Position numbers and translations under genes: made by a program. Below the pieces are notes generated by a model that saw only the letters and a list, made by a program, of their open reading frames with translations, was not told where the DNA came from and made no database searches. A stretch of 64,000 nucleotides of DNA from NCBI RefSeq assembly GCF_905220565.1, contig NC_059419.1:5084001-5148000 (forward strand), written 5' to 3'. The stretch comes from Melitaea cinxia. Taxonomy: Eukaryota > Arthropoda > Insecta > Lepidoptera > Nymphalidae. Each line of letters starts with the position of its first letter. Positions within the stretch are counted from its first letter, which is position 1. This document shows, one piece after another, positions 9,101 to 18,059 of this stretch.

Positions 9101-10434
9101 TGAGGTTATGCTTGACCTGGCACCGCTTGACTTGTTCATACAACAGGAGGCGGCTATGTCAGCTATCAGGCTGAAACACTTGGGCTTGTGGTGCAACCAG
9201 GAGGGTCCACACAATAGACTTTGGAGCAACCTTGTGAGCTATGAGCCACTACTTGCTGCTCCTTGTGATAGGATTCCCAAACAACATATTTTCGAAAGAA
9301 AGTACCATATACAACCGTTTGAGGCTGAAAGAGACCAATCCGGCATACGCGAGGTCCGCATCTACACGGATGGCTCCAAAATGGGGTCTGGCACCGGTGC
9401 CGGAGTGTACTCACAAGACCTCAATATCAACTTATCACTAACGCTGGGCCAACACAGCTCCATCTTTCAATGTGAGTGTGTTGCGATAACCCATGCAGCC
9501 ACCGCCGTCCTGTCAAAAGGCATTAGGGATTGCAATATCCGTATTCTGTCGGACAGCATGGCCGTACTTAAAGCACTAGAGAGCAATTCGACTAACTCTA
9601 GTCTTATATACGAATGTCATCAAACCCTGGAAGCATTAGCCTCACATAATGAGGTAATCCTCCAGTGGATAAAAGGACATAGTGGATCGCGCGGAAACGA
9701 TGCTGCCGACGAGCTTGCAAGACAGGGGTCCAATACAAAGGTTGCCGGCCCAACCATCCTGTTGCCGCTACCATTTGGACAACTGCGCTCGTGGGTAAGG
9801 CAACGTACACGTGCAAATCACAATGCCCTTTGGGCAAACCAAACCGGCTGTAGACAGTCCAAATTGGTACTCACGGAAGTATCACCGCACCTAGCGTGCC
9901 GACTGCTCAGCCTCAACCGCCTGGACATCAGAATAGTTGTTGGCACGATTACCGGCCATATGGCACTCAATCACCAACTATTCATCATGAATGCAACAGA
10001 CAGCCCTCTTTGCAGGGGCTGTCTGGCTGCTGAAGAAACAGCCGCCCACGTAATCCTGGAATGCGAGGGAGTGGCCGCACACCGGGCTACCATCCTTAAG
10101 GAAATAAGGACGCTCCGAGAAGCCTGTGAACGCCCCAGGAGGCTTCTGAGCTTCTGGAAGGAGCTGGGCTGGCTAAACTAGTCGGCCCACTTTTCACGCA
10201 TAATGGACCACCTTTGCGTCTAAATGCGGAAAACCGAGCCCACTACAATACAATACAATACAATACATTTGTTACAAAAGTCAAAAGGTAATGAATAAAT
10301 ATAGATAAATTTATCTTTCAGGTCGATTGTTCGGAGGGATCGGAGGCATATTCCCTGGTCGTCAAAGGAAACTGAGCGCATCAGGCGTCCCGGACACCAA
10401 ACATGGTCAAGTCGGAAAGAGCACCGAGGTCTAA
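1..10434 (+). CDS. siz: IQSEC / Schizo-Loner type Arf guanine-nucleotide exchange factor, 3' part (7 exons)
   Basis: This is the C-terminal 298 codons of an IQSEC-family protein (Drosophila schizo/loner). The family activates Arf GTPases at the plasma membrane and synapses through a Sec7 domain, which lies upstream of the window. Exons are 1-110, 739-865, 2096-2299, 2994-3072, 4937-5067, 7036-7170 and 10322-10434; every junction is GT-AG and all phases join. Exons 1-3 encode the PH domain (HRRLVCYCRLYE, FLFNDLLVITK, FRQSFPLCGM, TFNARNEHDRCKF, EDLRESIAEMDEME), a close match to the family as I know it. Then come DSGVADVE, a proline-rich run (VVVPPPPSCPAPSAPS), the block GSVGSLDSGMSVSF and the end VGKSTEV. 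The last four residues are a class I PDZ ligand, as in some vertebrate IQSEC isoforms. The introns are loaded with transposons. The family call is firm; the start of exon 6 is the least certain boundary. Confidence 0.9.
739..865 (+). CDS. siz: IQSEC exon 2 of window (PH domain)
   Basis: Acceptor TTTAAAG|GTG and donor CCAC|GTAAGT. It encodes VFLFNDLLVITK, then FSKKKSSVTYTFRQSF and CGMLVNLFSVP. It enters in phase 0 and leaves one base, C, which joins AT of the next exon to give His. Confidence 0.9.
1003..1275 (+). repeat. Lepidopteran dispersed repeat, family A (about 270 bp)
   Basis: Family A runs from a GGGCACAGCAGGAA-type start, through GGAGCAGCCCGACT and a GTGAGTAAGGTGACCAGAG block, to CAGGTGAGCCGTACGC and TTTGCCGA followed by A/T-rich sequence. 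At least ten copies lie in the window on both strands. No ORF is conserved between copies, so it is probably a SINE or the 3' end of a LINE. This copy has a poly-G run at about 1147-1162. Confidence 0.75.
1529..1575. repeat. (AAT)n / (ATT)n microsatellite
   Basis: A run of about eight AAT units is followed directly by ATT units, making a short palindromic microsatellite inside the intron. A TTTATTTCAGACAAAGTCC stretch follows, which looks like the start of an old dispersed repeat. Confidence 0.7.
2096..2299 (+). CDS. siz: IQSEC exon 3 of window (end of PH domain)
   Basis: Acceptor TTTTTAG|AT and donor AATG|GTATGT. It encodes YPFGIRLSRRVDG, TFNARNEHDRCKF and the helix EDLRESIAEMDEMEAMRIE. This is the most conserved family stretch in the window. 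The basic tail (RGKGRNTGNSARN) leaves the PH domain. Confidence 0.93.
2318..2555 (-). mobile_element. tRNA-derived SINE, family D, antisense
   Basis: On the minus strand it has a tRNA-like head (TTGGCGCAGTTCGTAA-type box A, then a degraded GATTCGATTCTCCCC box B) and a tail ending in ACAGACGACCGTGTGTGT. The same tail and head occur at 7695-7855 (minus) and 23325-23550 (plus). It overlaps the start of the intron after IQSEC exon 3. Confidence 0.6.
2994..3072 (+). CDS. siz: IQSEC exon 4 of window
   Basis: A T-rich tract and TTTTTGCAG|TG precede a short exon encoding MENRDSGVADVEIDHQQC and a His-rich end (MDHVHVHG) before GG|GTAAAA. It receives one base and leaves two. It has no recognised domain; support comes from phase, splice sites and position. 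Confidence 0.78.
4233..4318 (-). mobile_element. 3' end of tRNA-derived SINE, family B, antisense fragment
   Basis: It carries the family B end CAGCCTGTAATATCCCACTA and then GATCAGAGCTTAATCCACCA, as in 6070-6367 and 34025-34350. It is strongly 5'-truncated. Confidence 0.7.
4937..5067 (+). CDS. siz: IQSEC exon 5 of window (proline-rich linker)
   Basis: Acceptor TCAATTTCAG|C and donor CCTG|GTATGT. It encodes VVVPPPPSCPAPSAPSRL and then NVLSNSLVDINDP. The proline run resembles an SH3/EVH1 ligand (inference), and vertebrate IQSECs carry proline-rich tails. Base composition is clearly richer in GC than the flanks. Confidence 0.8.
5293..5806. mobile_element. Non-autonomous DNA transposon (MITE), about 514 bp
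   Basis: The two ends are inverted repeats of about 30 bp. The left end reads ATATCGCTGTCCCCGGGC then AATAAAGCGGTA; the right end carries TACCGCTTTATTGCCCGGGG then CCAGCGATAT. One base differs in the outer part. A second degraded GCAATAAAACGGTTATTG lies inside, near 5645. The AT-rich interior has no transposase ORF. It sits in the intron between IQSEC exons 5 and 6. Confidence 0.82.
6070..6367 (-). mobile_element. tRNA-derived SINE, family B, antisense
   Basis: On the minus strand it begins with a tRNA-like head (TTAGCGCAACGGTCGCAG, then a box B core GGTTCGATCCCCGC) and runs through CCTGGGTGTTTGTGCAGTCC and GAGAGCACGTTAAGCCGTCG-like blocks to GTAGGGAATATATCCGCCAA. Any ORF reading across it is not host coding sequence. 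Confidence 0.82.
6510..6782. mobile_element. Possible hAT-like non-autonomous element
   Basis: Left end CAGGGCCGTCTCAAACTAGG followed by GGGGCCC; right end GGGGGCCCCGGACATGGGCC then CTG, so both outer ends read CAGGGCC inwards. The terminal match is short and the flanking 8 bp do not form a target-site duplication. hAT is therefore a guess from end style only. Confidence 0.45.
6835..6990. mobile_element. 156-bp MITE next to IQSEC exon 6
   Basis: Perfect inverted repeats of about 29 bp start TCGATGGCTCCTAAGTATAC and continue TGAGTCAAC. TA lies on both sides (6833-6834 and 6991-6992), as expected for Tc1/mariner-type target duplication. A second copy is at 25500-25656, with its interior in the opposite orientation. 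No ORF. Confidence 0.88.
7036..7170 (+). CDS. siz: IQSEC exon 6 of window, GC-rich cassette-length exon
   Basis: It encodes LAAERLQRRGSVGSLDSG, then MSVSF and a Ser/Pro/Arg-rich end, with donor CCCG|GTCAGT. The block GSVGSLDSGMS is typical of IQSEC tails. The only acceptor in phase with exon 5 is CCCGCAG|CGG (AG at 7034-7035), which has a poor pyrimidine tract; the AG at 6999-7000 would hit a stop in the exon 5 frame. Length is 135 nt, a multiple of three. A MITE ends at 6990, 45 bp upstream. Confidence 0.72.
7222..7575 (+). mobile_element. RTE-tailed SINE/LINE copy (family G) with internal inversion
   Basis: The 3' part (about 7450-7575, +) reads AGCGTGGTGACTATGAGC, then GGCCTATGTCCAGCAGTGGA and a GATGATAATGATGATAAT tail; translated, it gives the RTE-like end EAYVQQWTAIG. 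The 5' part (about 7222-7447) is the same family in the opposite orientation, from ACGCTGGGCAGGCGGG to GTAGCCACACAG. Ordinary copies lie at 46331, 52075 and 58390. Confidence 0.8.
7695..7855 (-). mobile_element. tRNA-derived SINE, family D, antisense
   Basis: It carries CACACGGTCGTCTGTTCC, GTAGGTAACAGCCGACTG and a minus-strand box B remnant in GGGAACCGAACTCGCA. Same family as 2318-2555 and 23325-23550. Confidence 0.6.
7852..8159 (+). mobile_element. Non-autonomous Helitron, about 300 bp
   Basis: It ends CACGCGGACAAAGTCGCGGG then CACAGCTAG|T. The end has a CGCGGAC/GTCGCG hairpin shortly before CTAG and a T after it, the standard Helitron 3' signature. The body (TGTAATATTAAAATAACCAC, TACACGGTACATGTACCA, TTCCGGCTAATTTC) is shared with 40270, 47153, 56658 and 58153. 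The 5' TC end is degraded. Confidence 0.78.
8177..10279 (+). mobile_element. 5'-truncated R1/LOA-like non-LTR retrotransposon
   Basis: The insertion is bounded by a 12-bp direct repeat, TTTGTTACAAAA, at 8177-8188 and 10268-10279. After the ORF stop there is a short 3' UTR and a (CAATA)n tail at about 10247-10266 instead of poly(A). It lies in the last IQSEC intron, on the same strand as the gene. The open ORF, clean duplication and intact tail indicate a young insertion. Confidence 0.88.
8189..10181 (+). CDS. LINE ORF2 fragment: reverse transcriptase and RNase H
   Basis: An open frame of about 660 codons with no stop. It begins inside the reverse transcriptase (AFIDIEGAFDKTKFTSI), continues through RGCPQGGVLSPLLW and the catalytic GYADDLTVLI (bases 8574-8603), the thumb region (VKYLGVILDSKLLW), then a complete-looking RNase H (IYTDGSKMGSGTGAGVYS; LSDSMAVLKAL; LQWIKGHSGSRGNDAADEL) and a C-terminal Cys block (CRGCLAAEETAAHVILEC). 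The endonuclease and first RT motifs are lost by 5' truncation. RNase H after RT fits the I/LOA/R1 side of non-LTR elements; the exact clade needs a tree. It is a transposon gene and cannot be mobile alone. Confidence 0.88.
10322..10434 (+). CDS. siz: IQSEC terminal coding exon with PDZ ligand
   Basis: Acceptor TATCTTTCAG|GT. It encodes GRLFGGIGGIFPGRQRKLSA and ends in KHGQVGKSTEV before TAA at 10432-10434. The last four residues S-T-E-V fit the class I PDZ-binding pattern (S/T-x-V). It joins exon 6 in phase, and would also join exon 5 in phase if exon 6 were skipped. Confidence 0.88.
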
Positions 10435-13400
10435 AGGTCGAAAATGGATTAATATCGATAATTATCGATTAACTATTCGTTTGAAAACTTTAAGACCGCG
10501 AGGTTTTATTTCAAAAGCATTTGCATTCAGATTAATTTTTTTTTTCGGAATATCTTCGAACTACTTCGAATTCATAATGCTTTTAGTAATCAATATTGAA
10601 TAAGATTGCTAATTGATTTTATATCTTGCTATTATATTGTAACCGAATAGTAATTTTTGATATTAGCTAGTTCGGGTTTTCTTAAGTGCCATCTTTACGA
10701 TAATTTCGAATCCCGTCAAAACGGGAGTTGACTTTATTTAAGTGCATTAAATAAATCTTAACGTTTTTGCGATTATTCGTTGTATTTGAGAGCGAATAAT
10801 TATTATTAGAAATCTCATTCGTAGGGTTTATGAATTTTCGGACATATATCAATACTTGGAAAGGATTTATGGAGTATTACACGGTGGATGTTTCAAATTC
10901 AGGGTATAAGGATGCGGGGGTACAGTATATTCAATGTTCGGATTAGTTGTACTAAACGTGCCAACGATATATTACTTACATTCGACTTTACGTGCATTCT
11001 ATTGCATAAAAATTGACACAATTCGCTCGAATTGCTTCGTGTATCGACTCTTTCGTAATATAAGATTTATTTCAAGAAATATATATTGCGAAGAGTTTCG
11101 GATATAACAACGAAATTAACAACAAGGATTAAATAAGAAAATGGGGCCACGTTTTGGTGAAAGTTTTCTTAGAATGTTATTTTCGGAAAACTTTTGGATG
11201 GTTGGTATGATACCGTAGATAGTGACAGGGTTATGTAACCCGAATTCGATTATTTTGCAAAAATAATAATAAAATAAAAAATGATCTAATTAATTTCGAG
11301 CATAGAGTTTAAATGAAATCGGTAATAATATTCAATAATTGTTTAATATCGACTTACATTTTATCTAGAAACCATTGCGCGTTACCAGTCAAGAAGTATT
11401 AAAGATTCATTTATTTAAAATGAAAAAAGTTAATATTAAATTAAAGAATTTTATCTTTTTTTTAGAATAGTTGTACATACGTTCAGAATATAGGATACAA
11501 TAGATATCACATTAATCTTAAAGTTTCTTTCGGCACGAGGCATTTTATCGTAACACATAAATAAATTATATAAATATAATATATACGAATTATTGTTGAA
11601 AAGTTGTAGATATACATTCTCGAATAGCCTTTTGGCGATTGAAGCCGTACAAATTCATTCTATAGAGTTTTTAATGACCTTTATTCTATTGAATCTGTAA
11701 AGATTCTGTCCATATATTAATCCTATGCCAAATGAAATATCTTGTCCATTTAGATAACGGGATGTATCCTATATTGAATCCTCTTTCGTACAATGTTGTA
11801 TTTGACAATAACGCACTGTTTTTTTTTTTGTACTAAATATGACTTGCTATTCTAGGCTTTTTTATACAATATTTTATTTAGTAAACCAGTTTATAAAGAA
11901 CATTCACTTATTTACGCATCTTTACTTTATATAAAACAAATTGAAATTTTCTCCAAATGCCCTTTAAAATATTTAATTACTTTGTAAGACATTGTTACCA
12001 AACGTTTTTTTATTACCGTTTAATTTTATAAATCTACTTACCAAATCGTATCACTTCCTCCTATTTAGAGCATTCAAAACTTTATTATTATTATAAACTT
12101 TAATGAAAACCCTCAATTTACGCCAAAAAAATGGTATACCATTGCGAACCTGTCATATTCCCTCTTAAAAATAATAATTTAAAAATGTCTTTCCTTTCAA
12201 AAGGCTAAACTAACAACTTGGATAATTTCCTTATATTTAGAACTAAGAGGGTTCGAATAGCATTTGCTAATATATAACCTAGGTAACGTCATCTCTGAGA
12301 TCGACTGAAATTTGTACTCCCACTTTTAAAGTTTTTCTAAATTAATTAGTTAATAATGTTGACTTTGTATCGATTACGTAGGCTTGTTGTTTCTACTGTT
12401 TGATACGTGGGTAGATAGACAAATAATTGACTTGTTAACTTCGATTGTGACTCTTATTTCGTGGGCGTTAAGGTTCGGGGTAGTATGATATTACGGATAT
12501 GTACTTAGGGTATATAACTTGTTTGAATGGTAATATTAATATAATGTCTAAATGGTTCTTAGAGGTGGGATCGTTATCATCATCATTATAGAATTAATTT
12601 CTCTTTCCACTTAATTTCAAATACCTAATTTAATAACTTTAAATCTATATTCTTTTACACCGATGTCGCTAATTTGTTTTCTATTATTAAGATTGTCTTC
12701 AGCACATTGTCCGTGTACAAAAGTACGTTCATGTATACGTGCCGTATAAATATCTGAACGTTCTGTCCAAACAAATTATCTTACTGTTGAATCTCCAATA
12801 TTAATCGTATATTGTAAGTTTTCATTTCGAATATAATATTCTAAGGGGTTTTGATATGGTCACAAAAATTTTACTAATATTGAGACAATGTAATAAAGTT
12901 ATTCTTTTAACAGAAACCAAAAAAAAAGATTTAAACAGTCTTGTGCTTTCTCCTTGCGCTTAAAATTGATAGTGACTTGTCAAATTACACTAAAAATATT
13001 ATTCAAGTAAATAATGGAAATTTTTTGTGACCGATTCAATTCCTAATAAATAAATAAAAAATCCATGTTTGTGCTATTTCTATAATTAGAGTAATGCATT
13101 AATATAAAAGGAATTGATCAATTGTTTCATCGTTGGATTTTGAACTTTATTATAACGTAATAACTTTTAATATCGTGTGCGAGGTGAAATTGTTTTTGAT
13201 TACTTCGTATACGTATTTCAAGCGAGACGCATTTTATCTCTCGGTAGATAATTGAGTTTGTACGCCATCTTGCGTTTTAAATACGAACTATGAAATGTAC
13301 TTAGATTTAATATGATACCAGACATACAGTTAAATAGTAAACCTTTGCTTTACCGAGAAATCAGCTAAAATATATGTGAAATAATTATGACAAAAATTAG

Positions 13401-14100
13401 GCCGGCTCAATTTTTAAAGTGACAGTTTTGTAACGGATTTTATTTTTTCAGTCGTATTTAGAACGCATTTAAAGTTTGTGTGGAATGGTCATTGTATTGC
13501 TTTTGTAAATTTCGCTTGAAGCCAAAGATGTATTTTTTGATTGTGTTCACGTACTATTCCAATGAACGTGTGTATTTGCGTTAAATTGTATATTATCTCT
13601 GGAAGTATTTCGTTTTATTTTATATATTTATTTATTTTTCATTAAAATGAAACAAGACGTGATTTTTATGTTATCTGTAACTTTATAAATTATCTGTGTC
13701 ACATTGAGCTAATGACAAAAAAGTAACATTTTTTGAATTATTGTTTAAGATAAGGACATGGTGACTAATTTTTAAACGCCACAGATTATGTATTAAAGGA
13801 GAAGAACTGAGTGTGACATGGGACTTAATTATTTAGTTTAATAGTTTATTTTTTCTGTAATATATACCGTACTAACTTATGTAACTTGTATGTATATTTT
13901 AGAGTTTGTCTAATATATATATTTTTAGTTGATAATTGTTATTATGTAGTGATAAGCAATAAGCGCGTTCAGCGTCTCCCTGTACGTTGTATCATAATGT
14001 TGTTGAGAGTTGCTACAACTAAGTCACTTACATTAGTTTTATTTTAAAAAAAACGTGAAAATGTATTTATTTATTAAATATGAATTAACATTCATGATGG
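10435..14100 (+). other. IQSEC 3' UTR and downstream flank, transposon-poor
   Basis: There is no gene and no recognisable repeat copy in about 3.6 kb, in contrast to the rest of the window. AATAAA signals occur at 10750, 11273, near 11557, near 12890 and near 13045 among others, so the poly(A) site cannot be fixed by eye. The low repeat load and position straight after the stop suggest a long 3' UTR (inference). Confidence 0.5.
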
Positions 14101-14119
14101 TTTTTGTTGTTTTATTTCA

Positions 14120-14650
14120 CTCAACCAGGCCATCCGTCTCGTTCACTATTCTTTGCCGACGCTTCCCGAGATAGCCACTAAACTTTATGATGCTAAGTAC
14201 TTTAATAAATGCTCGGTCTGGTTTTCGGAAAGTACCAGCTGTACTTGACGACAAAAGCACTGATCTGTGTACTTTTGGCACTCCATTCGGCCGGTATCAA
14301 TTTTTGCAGCTGCCGTATGGTATAAGCTTTGCTAGCGAAGTATTTCACTCTAAGATTAGATAGATTCTAGAAGACTTAGATGGAGTTGACTTTTTTTGAC
14401 GATATTATTGTTCATGGGTGTTCAAAAGAGGAACTCTATTTAAGATTGAAACGGTTGCTAGATAGAGCCCGAGAAGTAGACATAAAATTTTATCGAGATA
14501 AGTATGAATTATCTGTGGAATAAGTGCTTTATTTGGGCCATACGTTTAGTATTAAGGGTATGCAAATTGATGCTTTGTAAAGTACAAGATATTAAGGACA
14601 TTTCTTCTCTGAATCTTGTTCCAATTCTTTCGAAGATCGGGGAGGTTTCT
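14120..14650 (+). pseudogene. Decayed Ty3/Gypsy-type pol fragment
   Basis: Short pieces of a reverse transcriptase can be read in shifting frames: TPFGRYQFLQLPYGI, an FDDIIVHG box (the Y/F-x-DD catalytic region), then RAREVDIKFYRDKYEL and a GHTFSIKGMQID-like piece. At least one in-frame stop and one frameshift break it, and there are no LTRs nearby. It is a retrotransposon relic, not a host gene. Confidence 0.72.
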
Positions 14651-14789
14651 CGGTATGACAAATTATTTATTTGTCAAAGTTTACAATTACGCGATAACAA
14701 ACAAATTACAACATTACTCGACAGCAAATTACGCGAATATTGTGTCTTCTTTAAGGCATCTGTATATTAATATAGATTTATCATGACTA

Positions 14790-14900
14790 TGTCACTAACG
14801 GTCGCGGGTTCAATCCCCACTCATGTAAAACATTTGTATAGACCATACAGTTAGTCGTGGTCTGGGCGTTTGTGCTTGTGTGTTTCCGGATCCCCAACGT
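14790..14900 (+). mobile_element. tRNA-derived SINE fragment (family C type)
   Basis: Box B is clear in GGTCGCGGGTTCAATCCCCA, followed by ATTTGTATAGACCATACAG and CGTGGTCTGGGCGTTTGTG. Similar to 22765-22985 but without the head, and the tail is lost at about 14900. Confidence 0.65.
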
Positions 14901-15480
14901 AGGAGTAAGTGACTGACATTAAGGTGGAGTTGTGTGGAGTGGAGCGGAGAAGAGCAGTTAAAAATGGTGTTTCCATTAAAGCGGAGTGAAGTGTAGTATC
15001 CCATAAACACGGAATTTTTAACATTTTAAAAACCTCATCCGTTTTAAATACAAACAATGTCAATGACGTGTGTAGTTAATGATGTGATATCGCTAAGTAA
15101 ACTAAAATGTAGCGTCACTTCATTCGCTCCGCTCGGCACCACAAGTTGCTCGACTCCTGTATGGCTTAGGCTCATATATTTTTTTGAAAGTCCCATCAGT
15201 TCCGTTCCACTCCGGAAACTGTTTCCACTGTGTGTAGTGGACATTTCAGGCACTGATTTGCCAAGTCACGGTTTTTTCAATTTAAATTTCTCCTGTCAAG
15301 TCTGCGCCGAGCTGCGCGTCAGTGAATTCGCACACATAATGGATTTTCACAATTAGACCTATATATAAAAAGTGAATAATATCACCATACATTGTTTTCA
15401 TATACATATCTTAAAAGATTTTCGATAAACGCTTCTAGGTCGCTTCATTTAATATTTAGATATAAGTAGTCATATATCAA
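14900..15480. other. Intergenic, G-purine/pyrimidine skewed
   Basis: It contains GTGGAGTTGTGTGGAGTGG at the left and CCGTTCCACTCCGGAAAC further right, a loose inverted pair that may be the eroded ends of a DNA element. No protein-like ORF is credible here. Confidence 0.3.
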
Positions 15481-15483
15481 TCA

Positions 15484-15665
15484 AAATCAAAAATAACTTT
15501 AATCGAATTGGCTTCCAAAGCACGTTCGAATTATCACTTTACAAATTAAAATTTTAATCGTCAGCAAAAGTTAACACAGATTCGGAATGTAGATGGTGCA
15601 GAGAGGAATCGACAAGAAACTACGCAGTTACTTTTTAAAATTTTATTTTAATATAACATTGTCAA
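15484..15665 (+). repeat. Dispersed repeat, family H
   Basis: It begins TCAAAATCAAAAATAACTTT, and later has ATTCGGAATGTAGATGGTGC, AGAGGAATCGACAAGAAAC and a T-rich end. The same layout recurs at 57905-58100. Possibly the 3' part of a retroelement; not classified. Confidence 0.6.
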
Positions 15666-15669
15666 CATC

Positions 15670-16655
15670 TTACATGAAATACAGCGCCACTAAATCGACT
15701 CAGCTATAATCCTGCATTTTAATTTCTTTCATTTCAATTTATTTTTAATCAATTTACGCAGAACCTTAGCAAACTATACAACTAATCCTTACTCGTGATT
15801 CCCTGAATATAAATCCAATCAATAGTTTTTGACTTTATCGCACACAGAATGACAGACGGGGCGACTTTGTTTTATAATCTGTAGTTATAGTAATAATATT
15901 TGTATATCTGGGTTTCATTTCGATTTATTTTCTCTTACTAGGGTTACTGGATGAGATCGCTATGTTAGCGATAAGGTCGACTCTTTTATCTATCTTTTTT
16001 ATTTTCTATATGTTAATTTTTTAAGATAACTACTTCATATTGTGTTACATGCAAATAAAATACACTCGTACTTTATTGTGTAACTATAATCGATAGTTTG
16101 AAAACTGCTGAAGTGGGTAAGCCCACATATGTATGTACCAGATATGTATGGCTAATATCACCATTCGTATTGATGAGTAGCTTACGCCGTCGGAAAGTTA
16201 CGTAGGCTATTGAACAACATGCTATGACAATTATTTAAAAAAATGCACTACTTACCTTTTCTTTACACATCATTTTTAATATTATGTTTTCTGGAAGAAG
16301 TTGCTACTTAATTTTAATTTTTACATTCATATTCAATTATAAGAGTTTGACGAATTTTTCTAAAACATAGCATATTCTTTTCTCTCTCTCTCTCTCTTTC
16401 TCTCTCTACGGCACGTGGTTGCGTATTGGTAAGTAGTGACTGCCGAAGGGGGTGAAACAGTAATATCGAAATAAGACCCTGACATTAAAAAACTATTTAG
16501 TAATATCAATTACCCTATTTATATCAAAAGGTAATTTTAGAGGGTCGATAAATATTATACTACAACTACAACATTTAGACAGTTATGTACACGTTCACTC
16601 GAATATTTAATTGTGATGTAGCTCTGTATGTATAAAGCTGTAGCTGTAGGTATAA
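15670..16655. other. Intergenic; (CT)n tract near 16380
   Basis: The only clear structure is a (CT)n microsatellite at about 16379-16406. There is no credible exon. Confidence 0.4.
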
Positions 16656-16656
16656 C

Positions 16657-16940
16657 TGAGGGCATAGCAGGAAATTTCCTGCTCAAAATATGGAGCAGCC
16701 CGACTAGGGTTACTACTGGAGGTACTCCTTGACCTAACAGAAGATCACAGATAATCCAATTTTCAAGTAGTGTTGTATTCCTGTTGGTGTGTAAGGTGAC
16801 CAGAGCTCCTGGGGAGAGTTGCGAATTGGGTCGGCAACGCACTTGCGATGCTTCTATTGTTGCAGATGTCTGTAAGCTACGGTAATCGCTTACCACCAGG
16901 TGAGCCGTACGCTTGTTTGCCGACCTTGTTGTTTAAAAAA
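16657..16940 (+). repeat. Dispersed repeat, family A
   Basis: A good copy: GGGCATAGCAGGAAATTTCC, GGAGCAGCCCGACTAGGG, GGTGTGTAAGGTGACCAGAG, CACCAGGTGAGCCGTACGCT and TTTGCCGACC. It contains the palindrome AGGAAATTTCCT. Confidence 0.8.
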
Positions 16941-17289
16941 AAATTGACGATCTGGATTAAGACAGGATACTGTTATCCTGCAATTTCGACATTATTACTC
17001 AGCCATATTGTAAAACAGCTTAGAAATCGGTAATTATTTCTAAAAAATATTCGATTCAAAACAATAACACCAATAGAATCATCCCAGAAGTCAAAGCCGC
17101 AATGACAGCGATACATGGCACTGTTAGGGCTTCTTCGCCCGCCTCCCCCAGCTGAGCTTGGCTTAGCACCGTAACGTACTATACTATGTAGGTTTCGTAG
17201 TAAACGTCATTGGTTTTCTAGGCAGGACAAAAATACGTTGAGTAGATATTTGTTCATTTTTTTTTAAATAAGAACATACTTTTGTTGAC

Positions 17290-17450
17290 GCAGTGTAGTA
17301 CTTCCTCTGACACACCAGAACGACGATCTGAGATCGCTGCCGGAGACTGGATGAGTATTCGGGAGAGTTGCGATATTTGGCGTAAACTTGGGATGTGGGG
17401 TATATGTCCAGCAGCGGACTGCGGTAGACTGGAGTTTGAAGTAATATGAT
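17290..17450 (+). mobile_element. RTE-type LINE 3' fragment
   Basis: It reads AGATCGCTGCCGGAGACTGG, GGCGTAAACTTGGGATGT and TATGTCCAGCAGCGGACTGC. This matches the end of RTE reverse transcriptases (the ...VAGSRW...YVQQWT... tail) with frameshifts. Confidence 0.6.
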
Positions 17451-17562
17451 CACTTTTATCTTTATTCAAACTGGTACCTTATAAAAATACAGTACCAAAT
17501 ATAATTTTTGTCAAAATTTATAACTTCTGTTCCATAGCAAGAGTTTAATTTCTTTCTTCCAG

Positions 17563-17623
17563 GTTTCTAATGGTCAAAAAACGAAAAAAGTCTGTGTGTA
17601 TCAGCTGCGAGAAGCGACTGGAG
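17563..17623 (+). CDS. Candidate upstream coding exon of the homeobox gene
   Basis: A very good acceptor (TTTCTTTCTTCCAG|G) and a donor GAG|GTAATA bound 61 nt that are not in a repeat. From ATG at 17570 it would encode MVKKRKKSVCISCEKRLE and join the ATG exon at 22330 in phase 0, extending the protein by 18 residues including a CxxC. A second frame of the exon is also open. No homology was recognised, so it could equally be a 5' UTR exon, or a chance pair of splice signals. Confidence 0.35.
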
Positions 17624-18059
17624 GTAATATTTGAAATGTTATATTATATTAATCAAATTTTACTTAATGAAACAAAACTTAAATTCTAAAAAACAAGAAT
17701 AAAAAGCATAATTATTAATTAGCGCTTGATATTTGTATCGGTACAGTAAATGCTGGGACTGTATTATACCTTTATCTTGAAATACCGAAAATCGCTGTAA
17801 ATTAACTCCCAGTGTAACTCCCAGCGTCACTCTCAGCGTTATTACTGTTTTGTTGTTCCACACAATTTCACTCCCATATTTTTTTCTTACCGCGTGCCTT
17901 ATATAGTTTTTTTAGGAATAAACTCCAATAAAATAAAATAAAAAACGAGTGCCTTAGACCACACGGCTGAAGTCAAACTTCTTTAGTTACCCCTACAATA
18001 ATATACGACACGTAAGTCTGTCTCTTTATATTTTCACTAACTTATATCTCCCTCTTAAC

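Noticed and set aside
14120..14650. Complete retrovirus-like element
   Set aside because: Only a short, shifted piece of pol is visible, with no gag, envelope or LTR.
14504..14770. 88-codon ORF
   Set aside because: It overlaps the broken Ty3/Gypsy pol relic and reads partly out of its frame.
15057..15356. 99-codon ORF near 15.1 kb
   Set aside because: No domain, no splice context and no codon signal; the antisense strand is open over part of it as well.
17184..17469. Minus-strand ORFs of 71-89 codons
   Set aside because: They run antisense to an RTE 3' fragment and have no features of a protein.
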